Below, piece after piece: positions 10,301 through 18,054 of a stretch of 64,000 nt of DNA. The stretch spans positions 806,001 through 870,000 of the forward strand of contig NC_009675.1 of NCBI RefSeq assembly GCF_000017505.1, written 5' to 3'. The DNA is from Anaeromyxobacter sp. Fw109-5. GTDB lineage: Bacteria; Myxococcota; Myxococcia; Myxococcales; Anaeromyxobacteraceae. Made by a program: the position numbers and the translations under genes. The notes beneath the pieces were generated by a model. The model worked only from the letters and a program-made list of their open reading frames with translations, was not told where the DNA came from and searched no databases. Position 1 is the first letter of the stretch, and the number at the start of each line of letters is the position of its first letter.

Positions 10301-10948
10301 GGCCTTGCGCGCCTGCCGGTTGAGGCTGTCGAGCTGCTTGCCGAGCTCCTGCACGATGTCCGCGACGCGCATCAGGTTCTGCTGCGTCGCCTCCATCTTC
10401 CGCTCGGCCGCCTCGCGGCGCTTCTTGTACTTCGTGATCCCGGCGGCCTCCTCGATGATGGCGCGCCGGTCCTCGGGGCGGGCGGAGACGATCTGGCCGA
10501 TCCGCCCCTGCTCGATGATCGAGTAGGCGGTGCGGCCGACGCCCGAGCCGAAGAAGATGTCGTTCACGTCGAGCAGGCGCGCCTGCACGCCGTTCACGAG
10601 GTACTCGGACTCGCCGGTGCGGAACAGGCGCCGGCCCACCGTGATCTCGGAGAAGCCCTGGTACTGGGTCGGGAGCTCGCTCGGCCGGTCGTTCTCGAAG
10701 GTGAGCATCACCTCGGCCATCGAGAGCGGCGGCTTCGACTCCGAGCCGTTGAAGATCACGTCCTCCATCGAGCGGCCGCGCAGGTGGCGCGCCGACTGCT
10801 CGCCGAGGACCCAGCGGATCGCGTCCGCGACGTTCGACTTCCCGCACCCGTTTGGGCCGACGACGCCGGTGACGCCTTCGTCGAAGGCGACCACGGTCTT
10901 GTCCATGAACGACTTGAAGCCGACGATGTCGAGCCGCCGGATGCGCAT
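7352..10948 (-). CDS. smc: Chromosome segregation protein SMC
   Basis: A 1198-residue SMC ATPase, the usual length. The N-terminal head has Walker A GPNGCGKSN. Two long coiled coils flank a hinge at about residues 510-680. The C-terminal head has the ABC signature LLSGGEKALTA and Walker B CLLDEVDAPLDD. Conserved R-loop/Q-loop features are also visible near the N-terminus (RWVLGEQS). SMC dimers with ScpA/ScpB load at parS and organise and segregate the chromosome; scpAB are not in this window. The ATG at 10948 starts directly at the conserved MRIRRLDIVGFKSF. Both head motifs are intact and there is no frameshift. Confidence 0.97.
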   Translation of the reverse strand: MRIRRLDIVGFKSFMDKTVVAFDEGVTGVVGPNGCGKSNVADAIRWVLGEQSARHLRGRSMEDVIFNGSESKPPLSMAEVMLTFENDRPSELPTQYQGFSEITVGRRLFRTGESEYLVNGVQARLLDVNDIFFGSGVGRTAYSIIEQGRIGQIVSARPEDRRAIIEEAAGITKYKKRREAAERKMEATQQNLMRVADIVQELGKQLDSLNRQARKAEKYKALRGQIRELELRSAAARYLELTATRRAAEERHATHKAEEAEAAARLAELDGALDGDRALLAESEARVGDLTGREHALESQARVSEVSVEAAARELEQIAERTRAQAAEVEALKAQAEALSQERETLLQQREDLQSLVSTDETRLVDAEAALRDAGREQGALQGEADRSRAAAAAALSEATSHKSQLAQIERQRLDLRGRIQKNRGEADDLAQRTSQLDGSRSRFVEKLGQTRQLKLRLDEQRGAQEEMLERTRAEFIQNEARLITLREELAEKRSRLNSLLEIVRNYEGYGRGVRSLMTRAGQAEARDRGVFGLVADVVSAPAEYENAIEAVLGERLQYVIVESHSQGVEAIDYLKTAAEGRASLIPMARLREATPGAAAADLGHPGVVASCLDVIRFEPSYEKVVRFLLGDALIVRDLPAALELWQQSGEKRTLVTLDGEVLDPYGVVTGGPLEGEGHGALQRRREAQELEDVVRAFEADFSLAQERHRTLQARLLQLEAALKSLDKDGREKELALLDQEKDLARVGEELERVGERMGALELERSQLEDTLGALSREEEDHRVAAATAEAEASRAEERARDAVERLELTRQRGDVLTAELMNLKVKVAADAERREGIGAALKRIDDARREVDERRARLFAALSEANARAAELRGRLDGTRVDLDRLSQDLAAMREELARARAEHEGRAVASRAREAEARELRGRLEAARAAISEAALTAREQALALSHLEEQTRERCQAELRWEVARFHLERPPGDAEREKLEELKSQADRMGAINLTAIEEYDDLFKRHEFMSAQKADLERSLADLKSAIVKINRASRERFQETFDRVNEKFQAVFPRLFNGGRAGLVLTQADGEGEPGVEIFSQPPGKKLQSVNLLSGGEKALTAVSLIFAIFLIKPTPFCLLDEVDAPLDDANVGRYNDMVKEMSKTSQFILITHNKRTMEMVDTLYGVTMQEPGVSKLVSVRLSERTKEAAAA

Positions 10949-11203
10949 GGCGAACCCGATATCACGACCCCATGGGCAGCTTCAAGGGAAGCCCTTGATC
11001 GCAGGGGGGTTTTCCCAGGGTCCGGGCGGGGGCTCCCTGCCCTGGGTGCGATTTCGCCCATGAGAACGCGGCGTTGCGTGACACCGCATGTAGCGTCACA
11101 TCGGTAGGCTCGGTAGGGGAGCAGCCGACGGGCGGGCGACGGGGCGACCAGGGCGCCGGCAAACGCCACGTCGAGCGAGGGGGCGAGGGCGGCGCCCGCC
11201 CGC

Positions 11204-12121
11204 TCACTGGCCGGGGGGCGCCGGGCGCAGCTGCGGCTTCCCCACGCTCCCCGAGACGACGAAGTTCCACGCTCCGTCACGCCCGCGCGAGGACGCGAGG
11301 GCCGCCTCGGCGACGCCCTTGAGCGGCTGCGTCTCGCGCCGCGCCCAGAACGCGTCCTTCACCCGCAGCTTCGCCTTGCCGGAGATGGGCGCGAACTCGA
11401 GGCGCGGCTGCAGCACCGCGTACAGCCCCTCCGCCGTGAAGTCGGCGTCGCCCCCCCTCGCCTCGAGCTTCGAGAAGGTGGCCTTCCCCTGCTCCAGCGC
11501 CACGGCCGCGACGATCTCGCCGAGCGAGAGCTTCGGGACGGCGAACCCTCCGGTCATCCCCGGGACCGGGAGCCGCCCGCCGTTCAGCCCCGCCTCCTTC
11601 ACCGTCAGGTCGATGCGCCCGGTGGGCCTGCCGGTCGGCGCGGCCGGCAGGACGAGGTCCGCCCGGCCCGAGAGCTTCCCCGCAACGTCCACCCCGGTCG
11701 CCTTGCGGAGCGGCAGCGCGCGGGCGAGGTCGACGCCCTCGGCCTCGATCGCCAGGTGGCGCTCCTCCCCCGAGAGATCCGCGGTGCCCTCGACCTCACC
11801 GTCGTACAGGCGCGCGTCGAACGCGACGCTGCGCCGGCCGGTGAGGAGCGGCAGCAGGCGCAGCGAGGCGGTCAGCTCGTCCACCGGGATCTTCATCCCG
11901 GCGGCGTCCTCCACCGTGACCCCCTCGGCGTCGATGCCGAGGAAGCCCGCAGCGCCCACCTCTGCCATGTCGATCTGCCAGCCGCGCGCGGCGGCCTCGA
12001 CGATGATCCGCTGCTTCACCGCCTCGGCGGGGAAGGTCCAGCGGAGCGCCAGGATGAAGGCGAGGGCGGTGAAGGCCCCGTACAGGAGGCGCGGGCGCCA
12101 GCGGATCCAGTCGATCTTCAT
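11204..12121 (-). CDS. gspN: Type II secretion system protein GspN
   Basis: 305 residues with one N-terminal membrane segment (residues ~12-28) and a long periplasmic beta-rich region carrying AsmA-like repeats (LTASLRLLPLLTGRRSVAFDA). This matches the GspN proteins placed last in deltaproteobacterial and Xanthomonas-type gsp operons. GspN is an accessory inner-membrane protein whose exact function is unsettled. The start at 12121 (ATG, MKIDWIRW) lies six bases after gspM ends. It is the final gene of the run; no clear terminator follows before smc, though several GC-rich hairpins lie in 10990-11200. Confidence 0.85.
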   Translation of the reverse strand: MKIDWIRWRPRLLYGAFTALAFILALRWTFPAEAVKQRIIVEAAARGWQIDMAEVGAAGFLGIDAEGVTVEDAAGMKIPVDELTASLRLLPLLTGRRSVAFDARLYDGEVEGTADLSGEERHLAIEAEGVDLARALPLRKATGVDVAGKLSGRADLVLPAAPTGRPTGRIDLTVKEAGLNGGRLPVPGMTGGFAVPKLSLGEIVAAVALEQGKATFSKLEARGGDADFTAEGLYAVLQPRLEFAPISGKAKLRVKDAFWARRETQPLKGVAEAALASSRGRDGAWNFVVSGSVGKPQLRPAPPGQ

Positions 12122-12126
12122 GGGCG

Positions 12127-12687
12127 TCAGGTCCGGAGCTGGTAGGTGGAGACGACCAGCGTCGCGTCCACGAGCGCCGGATCGTCGGAGCGGGTCGTCA
12201 CGCGGATGCGACGCACCTTCACGACGCCCGCGCCGCGCTCGAGCGAATGCAGGAGCCGCGCGAGCCGCGGGAGATCGATGCGGGCGAGGTTCACCTCGAC
12301 CGACTCCTCGCGCAGCCCCTCGAGCTCCGCGGGGGCGCCGGTGGGGCGCAGGTCGTTCACCTCGATCCCGAGCGCGGCGCCCGCCTGCGAGATGTGGCTC
12401 ATGAGCTGGATGGGCTGGCCCTTGAGGCGCGCCTCCACGGCCTGGCGCTCCGCCTGGTTGCGACGGTAGCCCTCGGCGAGCTTGCCGAACTGGGACATCA
12501 CCTTGGTCTTCTGGTCGATGCGCTCCTCGCGGGCCGCCATCCCGGAGGAGATCTGGAACGACACGAGCCAGACCACGAACGCGACCACCGCGACCGCCGC
12601 GGCGGTGACCATCACGCGCTCGCGCGCGGAGAGCTTCGCCAGCCACGCCTCCGCGTCGGCGCGGAGCTTCCGGAGCCGGTCCATCAT
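12127..12687 (-). CDS. gspM: Type II secretion system protein GspM
   Basis: 186 residues: a short cytoplasmic N-terminus, one transmembrane helix (VMVTAAAVAVVAFVVWLV, residues ~25-42), then a helical segment and a small ferredoxin-like periplasmic domain with IEVNDLRPTG. This matches the GspM family, which pairs with GspL in the inner-membrane platform. The start codon directly abuts the gspL stop, with a GGGAGGGG ribosome site inside the end of gspL, so expression is coupled. The ATG at 12687 and the one three bases downstream are both usable. Confidence 0.88.
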   Translation of the reverse strand: MMDRLRKLRADAEAWLAKLSARERVMVTAAAVAVVAFVVWLVSFQISSGMAAREERIDQKTKVMSQFGKLAEGYRRNQAERQAVEARLKGQPIQLMSHISQAGAALGIEVNDLRPTGAPAELEGLREESVEVNLARIDLPRLARLLHSLERGAGVVKVRRIRVTTRSDDPALVDATLVVSTYQLRT

Positions 12688-14274
12688 CTAACCCCTCCCG
12701 CCCGGCGCGGCCGGGCCCGACTCGAGGCAGGTGATCCCCGAGTCGATGGAGAACTCGAACTTGCCGTCGGAGGCGCGCCGCCGCGCGCCGCCGGAGCGCG
12801 CGTCCCCGAAGCAGCGCGAGGCCTGCAGCGCCGAGACGATCTTGTCCACGTTCTCGGCGGCGTCGGTCGTGCCCTGGAGGTGCAGCTTGTCCTTCGTCAC
12901 CTCCATCCGCTCGAAGCGGAGCGGTACGTCGGGCGCGCGCTGCGCGAGCTCCGCGAACACCTCCACCGCGGAGACGCGGGGGATCGCCGCCCCCGGCGTC
13001 CCGCGGCCTCGCAGGACGGCCTGAGCCTCCTCGAAGCTCGCGTAGCACTTGCCGAGGACCTTCTGCTCCGCGTCGCAGAGCGCGTCGTCGAGCGCCTTCT
13101 CCTGCCGCGCGAGCGCGAAGAGCCGCACCCCGGAGCTCACCACCGCGAGGAGCACGAGGAGCGCCGCGAACACGCCCAGGCGCGTGACCTTGCCCTTCAC
13201 GTGCTCGAAGTCGCGCGTGAAGGCGAGCTCGCCGCGGCGCAGGTTGAGGCGCGGCGCGCGCGCGCCCTGGTGGCCGCGCAGCGCGAGCGCCAGGGCGAGG
13301 GCGAGGCCGGGGGCCTCCTCCGCCGGGATCCGCTCGGCGGCGGGCGCGGCGAGGGCGAGCGGGGCGACCGGCCCCTCCACCTCGGGCGCGAGCAGCTCCG
13401 TCAGGCCGGGGAGGCGGGCCGCCTCGCCGCAGAGCAGGAGCCGCCGCACCGGCCGCGCGCCGGCGCGCGCGTGCCAGGCGCGGAGCGTCGCGCGCAGCTC
13501 GCGCGCGAGCGGCGCGAGCGCGCGCCGCTGCGCCTCGCCCGCGCGCGGATCCGCCTCGCCTGCGGCGAGCGCGGCGGGGGCGTCCCCCTCCGGGAGGCCG
13601 AGCTCGCGGGCGACGGAGCGGGCGAGGTGGGCGGCGCCGAAGGCGAAGGTGCGGACCGCCTCGGCGCCGCCGTTCGCGACGACGCACAAGTTCGTCCGCT
13701 CGTGCCCCACGTCGAGCACCACGTCCGCCCCGTCGGGCGGGGCGTCCGCCTCGGGGGCGGCGACGGCCCCGGTCGCGAACAGCGCGGCGTAGGCGGGGCC
13801 CGCGGGGACGACGGCGCGCGGATCGACGCCCGCCGCGGCGAGCGCCGCGACCAGCGCGGCGAGCTCCTCCTTGCGGACGACGGAGACGTGCAGATCGGTC
13901 TCGCCGTCGTGCGCGTGCAGCGGCTGCCAGTCCCAGGCGACCTCGTCGAGGTCGAAGGGGATCTGCCCCTCGACCTCGAAGCCCACGGTCTGCTCGATCC
14001 GGCGCGGCTCGGTGAAGGGGAGGGTCACCACGTGCGACGAGGCGGCGGCGCCGGGGAACGCGGCGATCACCGCCTCGGGCCGCCAGCCGCGCTCGGCGAG
14101 CAGCGCCCGGAGCGCGTCCGCCTGGCGCGACACGAGCCGCGCCCCGTCGTCCGCCGGCGGCGCCACCGGGGCGCGCGCCGAGTCCACCACCGTGTAGCCG
14201 CGATAGGTGCTCTCGAGGAGCACCCCCTTCACGGCGTGTGCCCCGAGATCGAGGCCAAGGATCCTCTGCGCCAT
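12688..14274 (-). CDS. gspL: Type II secretion system protein GspL (PilM-like cytoplasmic domain)
   Basis: 528 residues. The N-terminal ~350 residues form an actin/PilM-like fold beginning GLDLGAHAVKG and containing DVVLDVGHERTNL (phosphate-loop-like). These normally contact the N-terminus of the GspE ATPase. A transmembrane helix follows (LGVFAALLVLLAVVSSGV), then a periplasmic ferredoxin-like domain that binds GspM. It is longer than typical enterobacterial GspL (~400) because of a larger, more PilM-like cytoplasmic part, as in other myxobacterial systems. Spacing to gspK is three bases. Confidence 0.9.
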   Translation of the reverse strand: MAQRILGLDLGAHAVKGVLLESTYRGYTVVDSARAPVAPPADDGARLVSRQADALRALLAERGWRPEAVIAAFPGAAASSHVVTLPFTEPRRIEQTVGFEVEGQIPFDLDEVAWDWQPLHAHDGETDLHVSVVRKEELAALVAALAAAGVDPRAVVPAGPAYAALFATGAVAAPEADAPPDGADVVLDVGHERTNLCVVANGGAEAVRTFAFGAAHLARSVARELGLPEGDAPAALAAGEADPRAGEAQRRALAPLARELRATLRAWHARAGARPVRRLLLCGEAARLPGLTELLAPEVEGPVAPLALAAPAAERIPAEEAPGLALALALALRGHQGARAPRLNLRRGELAFTRDFEHVKGKVTRLGVFAALLVLLAVVSSGVRLFALARQEKALDDALCDAEQKVLGKCYASFEEAQAVLRGRGTPGAAIPRVSAVEVFAELAQRAPDVPLRFERMEVTKDKLHLQGTTDAAENVDKIVSALQASRCFGDARSGGARRRASDGKFEFSIDSGITCLESGPAAPGGRG

Positions 14275-14277
14275 CCG

Positions 14278-15636
14278 TCACTCCTCGCGCCAGCGCAGCA
14301 GCCGGCTCGGCTTCACGCCCGTGGCCTGGGACTGGAGCTGCTGCACCTGCGCCTGCGGGTCGCGGTTCTGCTTGGGATCGAAGCTCACGACCGCGTCGAC
14401 GTGCTTCGTGACCGCGCCGGCGACGCCGGTGGCGCGGATGCGGAAGACGTACGAGCGGTCGGTGAGGAGCTGGTTGCCGCCCGCGGCCGAGCCGAGCGCG
14501 TTCACGTTCACGCTGATTCCCAGCCCCTGCATCGTCGCGGCGAACTGCTGCGGCGTGATGGTCATGAGCCCACCCATCGTCTGCTCGGCGATCACCTGCT
14601 GGAGCTTCGTCCCGAACTCGGGGTCGAGCAGGTAAGGCTGCCCCGGGGGGTCGGCGAGGAGGCGGGCCAGCTCGACGAGGTCGCGGCGATCGAGGGTGTT
14701 CACGTTCCGCGGCGCGTCGGTGGGCAGGTACACCGTCAGGCGATCCGCGAAGGCCGCCATGAACGGATCGCTCACCCCCGCGACGAGGTACAGCTCCTCG
14801 ATCGAGTCGAGGCGCGCGTTCTTCGCGCGGTAGCGCTCCGGCCCCTTGTCGTAGGGGAAGTTCTCGTCGCCGAAGCCGTTCTCGAACGGAGGGTTCGCCG
14901 GCTCCATGAGGCAGGCGGAGCCGGGGAAGCCCGCCAGGAGCGAGGACGAGACCTTGTCGTCGTCGAGCCAGTCGCGCAGGTGGACGATGAGGTCCTGCCG
15001 GCTCGTGCGGGTCCCGTTCGCGTCCTCGCGCGCGAACAGCGGGTCCCAGCGCGGATCGCACACGAGCTGGTAGAGCCCCAGCACCTGCATGCGGGCCGCG
15101 CCCGAGGCCTGCAAGCCGTCGAGCTGCGCGTTCACCTTGCGCCCCTCGTCCTCGATCTTCGCCTCGAACGTGCCCTCGAACTCCCCGAAGCCGGGGCGCG
15201 CCGCCTCCGCGCTCGCCGCCTCGATGGGCGCCGCGCCGGCGAAGAGCGACTGCACGAGGGCCGACCCCACCGGCACGGCGCTCCAGATCTGCGGGCGGGG
15301 GCACGGGACGGCGGGCTGCTGGGGCGCCCCCGGCGCGCCGCGCTGGCCCGGCGTGCCCTGCCGTGGCCCGCCGCCGAGGAGCCCGCAGGCGGCGCTCGCC
15401 GCGTCGTCGATCTGCTGCTGGAAGCCGAGCACCATCCGCGACAGCGCGACGCCGCTCTTCGCGAGGTAGGTCGCGCGGAGCTCGTCGCGGGCGCTCGCCG
15501 CGATCTCGAGGGAGACCCGCGTCTCGTACGCGAGCTCCGCCGCGAGGGCGGTCAGGACGGCGACCGCCACGATCACGACGAGGAGCGCCGCCCCCCGCTC
15601 TCCGCCCCGGTGACGGGCCTGGTCGCGCGCGCGCAT
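14278..15636 (-). CDS. gspK: Type II secretion minor pseudopilin GspK
   Basis: 452 residues from the ATG at 15636, which overlaps the gspJ stop as ATGA. A positively charged leader runs into a hydrophobic N-terminal helix (ALLVVIVAVAVLTALAAELAY), the hallmark of pseudopilins. The large C-terminal domain contains the helix-hairpin/SAM-like region expected for GspK, including LIVHLRDWLDDD and SIEELYLVAGV. GspK caps the pseudopilus with GspI and GspJ. It lacks the glutamate at mature position +5, as is normal for GspK. An upstream in-frame extension to 15789 exists but lies inside gspJ and is unlikely to be used. Confidence 0.9.
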   Translation of the reverse strand: MRARDQARHRGGERGAALLVVIVAVAVLTALAAELAYETRVSLEIAASARDELRATYLAKSGVALSRMVLGFQQQIDDAASAACGLLGGGPRQGTPGQRGAPGAPQQPAVPCPRPQIWSAVPVGSALVQSLFAGAAPIEAASAEAARPGFGEFEGTFEAKIEDEGRKVNAQLDGLQASGAARMQVLGLYQLVCDPRWDPLFAREDANGTRTSRQDLIVHLRDWLDDDKVSSSLLAGFPGSACLMEPANPPFENGFGDENFPYDKGPERYRAKNARLDSIEELYLVAGVSDPFMAAFADRLTVYLPTDAPRNVNTLDRRDLVELARLLADPPGQPYLLDPEFGTKLQQVIAEQTMGGLMTITPQQFAATMQGLGISVNVNALGSAAGGNQLLTDRSYVFRIRATGVAGAVTKHVDAVVSFDPKQNRDPQAQVQQLQSQATGVKPSRLLRWREE

Positions 15637-16355
15637 CAGAAGTCGAGCGGCCGCGTCATCGCGATCCGCGCCTCCGTGGACAGCCGCTCGGTGCGCCCGT
15701 CGGGCAGCTTCGTCTCGAGCTCGATCCGCACGCGCTCCGGCAGCTCCGCCTCGTGCTCCGTCGAGCGGGTGGACCACTCGCGCACCCACTCCTTTCGCTT
15801 CGGGTCCCAGTACTGCAGCCGGAAGGCGGTGATCCGATCGGCGACCAGATCGCGGCGGCCGCCGCGCTCGGGGTCCGCGTCGATGCGCGGCTTCGCCCGC
15901 CGGAAGAGCGCCTCCTCGCCGGCGTGGTCGGGATCGGTGTCCAGCACGTACTCGACCACGGCCTGATCCGATTCCTTGGCGTCGAGGTAGAGCCGCTCGT
16001 GCGCCATGGTGGCGAAGAGCACCTCGTCCTCGCGGCCGCGGAAGAGGGTGGGGCGCTCGCGGTGCTCGGCCCGGTCGTAGTGATCGGAGAGGAACGCCAT
16101 GGTGAGCTCGCGCGAGAGCCGCGTGAGCGCGACCCGCGCCGCCGCGTAGCGGTCCCCCTGCGCGCGCACGAGCTCCGAGGCCCGATCCACCTGGCGGAAG
16201 CTGCCCACCGTCATGGCGCCGATGAGGGCGGTGATCGCGATGGCGATCATCACCTCGACGAGCGTGAACCCCTCGACTCCGCGCCGCGTGCGCGGCGCTG
16301 CGGTCGGGGCTCCGCGCCGGCGGCTCGCTGGCGCTGCGGCAAGGCGGTCGGTCAT
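15636..16355 (-). CDS. gspJ: Type II secretion minor pseudopilin GspJ
   Basis: 239 residues from the ATG at 16355, overlapping the gspI stop (ATGA). An unusually long, Arg/Ala/Pro-rich leader of about 29 residues precedes the prepilin peptidase site G^FTLVEVMIAI, with Glu at +5. The C-terminal globular domain has the GspJ pattern (RLSRELTMAF, ITAFRLQYWD). It forms the pseudopilus tip with GspI, GspK and GspH. The leader is low-complexity and GC-rich, so the true start could lie slightly downstream. Confidence 0.9.
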   Translation of the reverse strand: MTDRLAAAPASRRRGAPTAAPRTRRGVEGFTLVEVMIAIAITALIGAMTVGSFRQVDRASELVRAQGDRYAAARVALTRLSRELTMAFLSDHYDRAEHRERPTLFRGREDEVLFATMAHERLYLDAKESDQAVVEYVLDTDPDHAGEEALFRRAKPRIDADPERGGRRDLVADRITAFRLQYWDPKRKEWVREWSTRSTEHEAELPERVRIELETKLPDGRTERLSTEARIAMTRPLDF

Positions 16356-17020
16356 CACGCGCCCGGCTCCCTGGGGGCGAGCACCACCATGTGCGTCACG
16401 ACGGTGAAGGACTCGTCGCGCTTGCCGTCCTTCCACGAGACCGTCAGCCGCACCTCGCGCACGCCCTTCTTGATCTGCTCGCCGAGGCGGGTGATCTGGG
16501 CCTGCAGCCCCTGCGCCAGCCCCGCCGCGCCGGGCGTGACGAGCTGCGGCCCGCCCTCGCCGCCCTGCGGCTGGGCGGCGCCGAGGAGCTCCTCGAGCCC
16601 CCCCTCGCCGCCGGTGAGCAGCTGCAGGATCCGCTCGGCCGAGAGGTCCACCTCCGGCTTCACCACCTCGGTGGACCAGCGGACCTCGGGGTGGCCTTCC
16701 TCCTCGAACGTGCCCTCCTCGCCCTCGTCGAAGTCCCGGAAGCCCTTCCGCTCGTACTCCGTCTCGAGCTCCGCCATCTTCCCGCGCGCGAGGAGCGTCG
16801 CGACCTCGAGCTGCCGCGCGCGCACGTGGTTGCGCAGCGAGCCGCCGACGATCTCGGAGACGGTGAGCAGCGCCGCGGCGAGGATCGAGAGCGCGATCAT
16901 CACCTCGAGCAGCGTGAACCCGACGGCTCCGCGCCGGCTGCGCGCCGGCGCCGCGGCCAGCTCGGCGCGGGACGCCGCCGCGCGCGGCCCGGGGCGGTCC
17001 CTGTCGCGCGCCGGTGTCAC
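16355..17020 (-). CDS. gspI: Type II secretion minor pseudopilin GspI
   Basis: 221 residues from the GTG at 17020, which overlaps the gspH stop (GTGA). The cleavage site G^FTLLEVMIALSIL comes after a ~34-residue Arg/Ala-rich leader. The mature protein is longer than enterobacterial GspI (~120) owing to an inserted Gly/Gln-rich segment around residues 120-180 (GLEELLGAAQPQGGEGGPQL). The end (VRLTVSWKDGKR) matches the conserved GspI C-terminal strand. It is part of the pseudopilus tip complex. Confidence 0.88.
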   Translation of the reverse strand: MTPARDRDRPGPRAAASRAELAAAPARSRRGAVGFTLLEVMIALSILAAALLTVSEIVGGSLRNHVRARQLEVATLLARGKMAELETEYERKGFRDFDEGEEGTFEEEGHPEVRWSTEVVKPEVDLSAERILQLLTGGEGGLEELLGAAQPQGGEGGPQLVTPGAAGLAQGLQAQITRLGEQIKKGVREVRLTVSWKDGKRDESFTVVTHMVVLAPREPGA

Positions 17021-17628
17021 TCCTTCACCTCCACGTCCCCGGGGACGACCCGCGCGCGGCCGGTGAACGGCTCGAGCACGATGGTGTAGCGGTTCGAGCC
17101 GTCGACGACCGGCACCCAGGCGCGCTGGGCCTGCCCGCCCGCGAAGAAGTACACGTACGCCGTCCCCTCCTCGAGCGCCTCCCGCCGCCCCTCGACCCGC
17201 ACCGGCCCGAACCGCGCGCTCCCGGGCAGCTCGCGCTTCTTCACCACCCGGTCCTGCAGCGCGCCGAACTCGGTCCTGGCCAGCAGCTGCCGGACCTCCT
17301 CGTCGCGCTCGGCGGGGAAGCGCTCCGCGAGCGGCGCGGCGACGCGGTCGGGATCGGCCGCGATCCCCGCCCGCCCGGGCGCGCACTCCGCCCACCACGT
17401 GCGGGACTCGAGGTCGATCGCCATGCGACAGGTGGCGTGCCGCAGGGCCGCCACGTCGAAGAGGGCGCGCATCGACCCGGCGAGCTCGCTCGCCGCCTTG
17501 CGCGCGTTCGCCCCCGAGACGGACTGGAGCGCGGGCACGGCGAAGGTGGCGGCGAGCGCGACCACGCCGAGGACGATGAGCAGCTCGATGAGCGTGAAGC
17601 CCCTGGCCTGTGGGTGGATCCGGCGCAA
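17017..17628 (-). CDS. gspH: Type II secretion minor pseudopilin GspH
   Basis: 203 residues if translation starts at the TTG at 17628. That codon has AGGAG four bases upstream and gives a normal 10-residue leader (LRRIHPQARG^FTLIELLIV). The only in-frame ATG, at 17676, lies inside gspG, has no ribosome site and would lengthen the leader to 26. A GspH/FimT-type beta-rich domain follows. The start codon choice is therefore decided by the ribosome site. The gene overlaps gspI by four bases and lies seven bases after gspG. Confidence 0.87.
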   Translation of the reverse strand: MRRIHPQARGFTLIELLIVLGVVALAATFAVPALQSVSGANARKAASELAGSMRALFDVAALRHATCRMAIDLESRTWWAECAPGRAGIAADPDRVAAPLAERFPAERDEEVRQLLARTEFGALQDRVVKKRELPGSARFGPVRVEGRREALEEGTAYVYFFAGGQAQRAWVPVVDGSNRYTIVLEPFTGRARVVPGDVEVKE

Positions 17629-17635
17629 GTCGCTC

Positions 17636-18049
17636 CTAGTAGTTGACGATGTCGTCCTCGGTGCCTGGCTGCCCATCGGGGCCGTTCGACTTCACGTCGA
17701 AGCCGTCGGGGTTCTTCTGGCCCGGGTAGAGGTAGACGTAGTCGTTGCGCCACGGGTCCTTGATCGATCCGTCCGGCTGGTTGGCCTTGAGGAACCCCTC
17801 CTGGATCAGGATGCGCAGCCCCTCCTCGGTGGACGGGTAGCGGCCGCGCATCACCCGGAACGCGTCCACGCCCTGGTTGGCGATGTTCTGCACGTCGGTC
17901 GCCGCCTTCTTGAGCTCGGCCTCCTTCTGCCGGCCGATGACGTTCACGGCGACGGCGGAGGCGATGAGCCCGAGGATCACGAGGACGACCATGATCTCGA
18001 TGAGGGTCATGCCGCGCGCGGCGGCGCGGGCGAGCTTGCTGGACTTCAC
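17636..18049 (-). CDS. gspG: Type II secretion major pseudopilin GspG
   Basis: 137 residues from the GTG at 18049, with AGGAGG about ten bases upstream. The peptidase site is RG^MTLIEIMVVLVILGLIAS, with Glu at +5. The C-terminus has the major-pseudopilin calcium-binding loop (DVKSNGPDGQPGTEDD). The conserved GRYPSTEEGL and DPWRNDYVYLYPG blocks are intact. GspG polymerises into the pseudopilus that drives secretion through GspD. Confidence 0.96.
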   Translation of the reverse strand: MKSSKLARAAARGMTLIEIMVVLVILGLIASAVAVNVIGRQKEAELKKAATDVQNIANQGVDAFRVMRGRYPSTEEGLRILIQEGFLKANQPDGSIKDPWRNDYVYLYPGQKNPDGFDVKSNGPDGQPGTEDDIVNY

Positions 18050-18054
18050 GGTTT

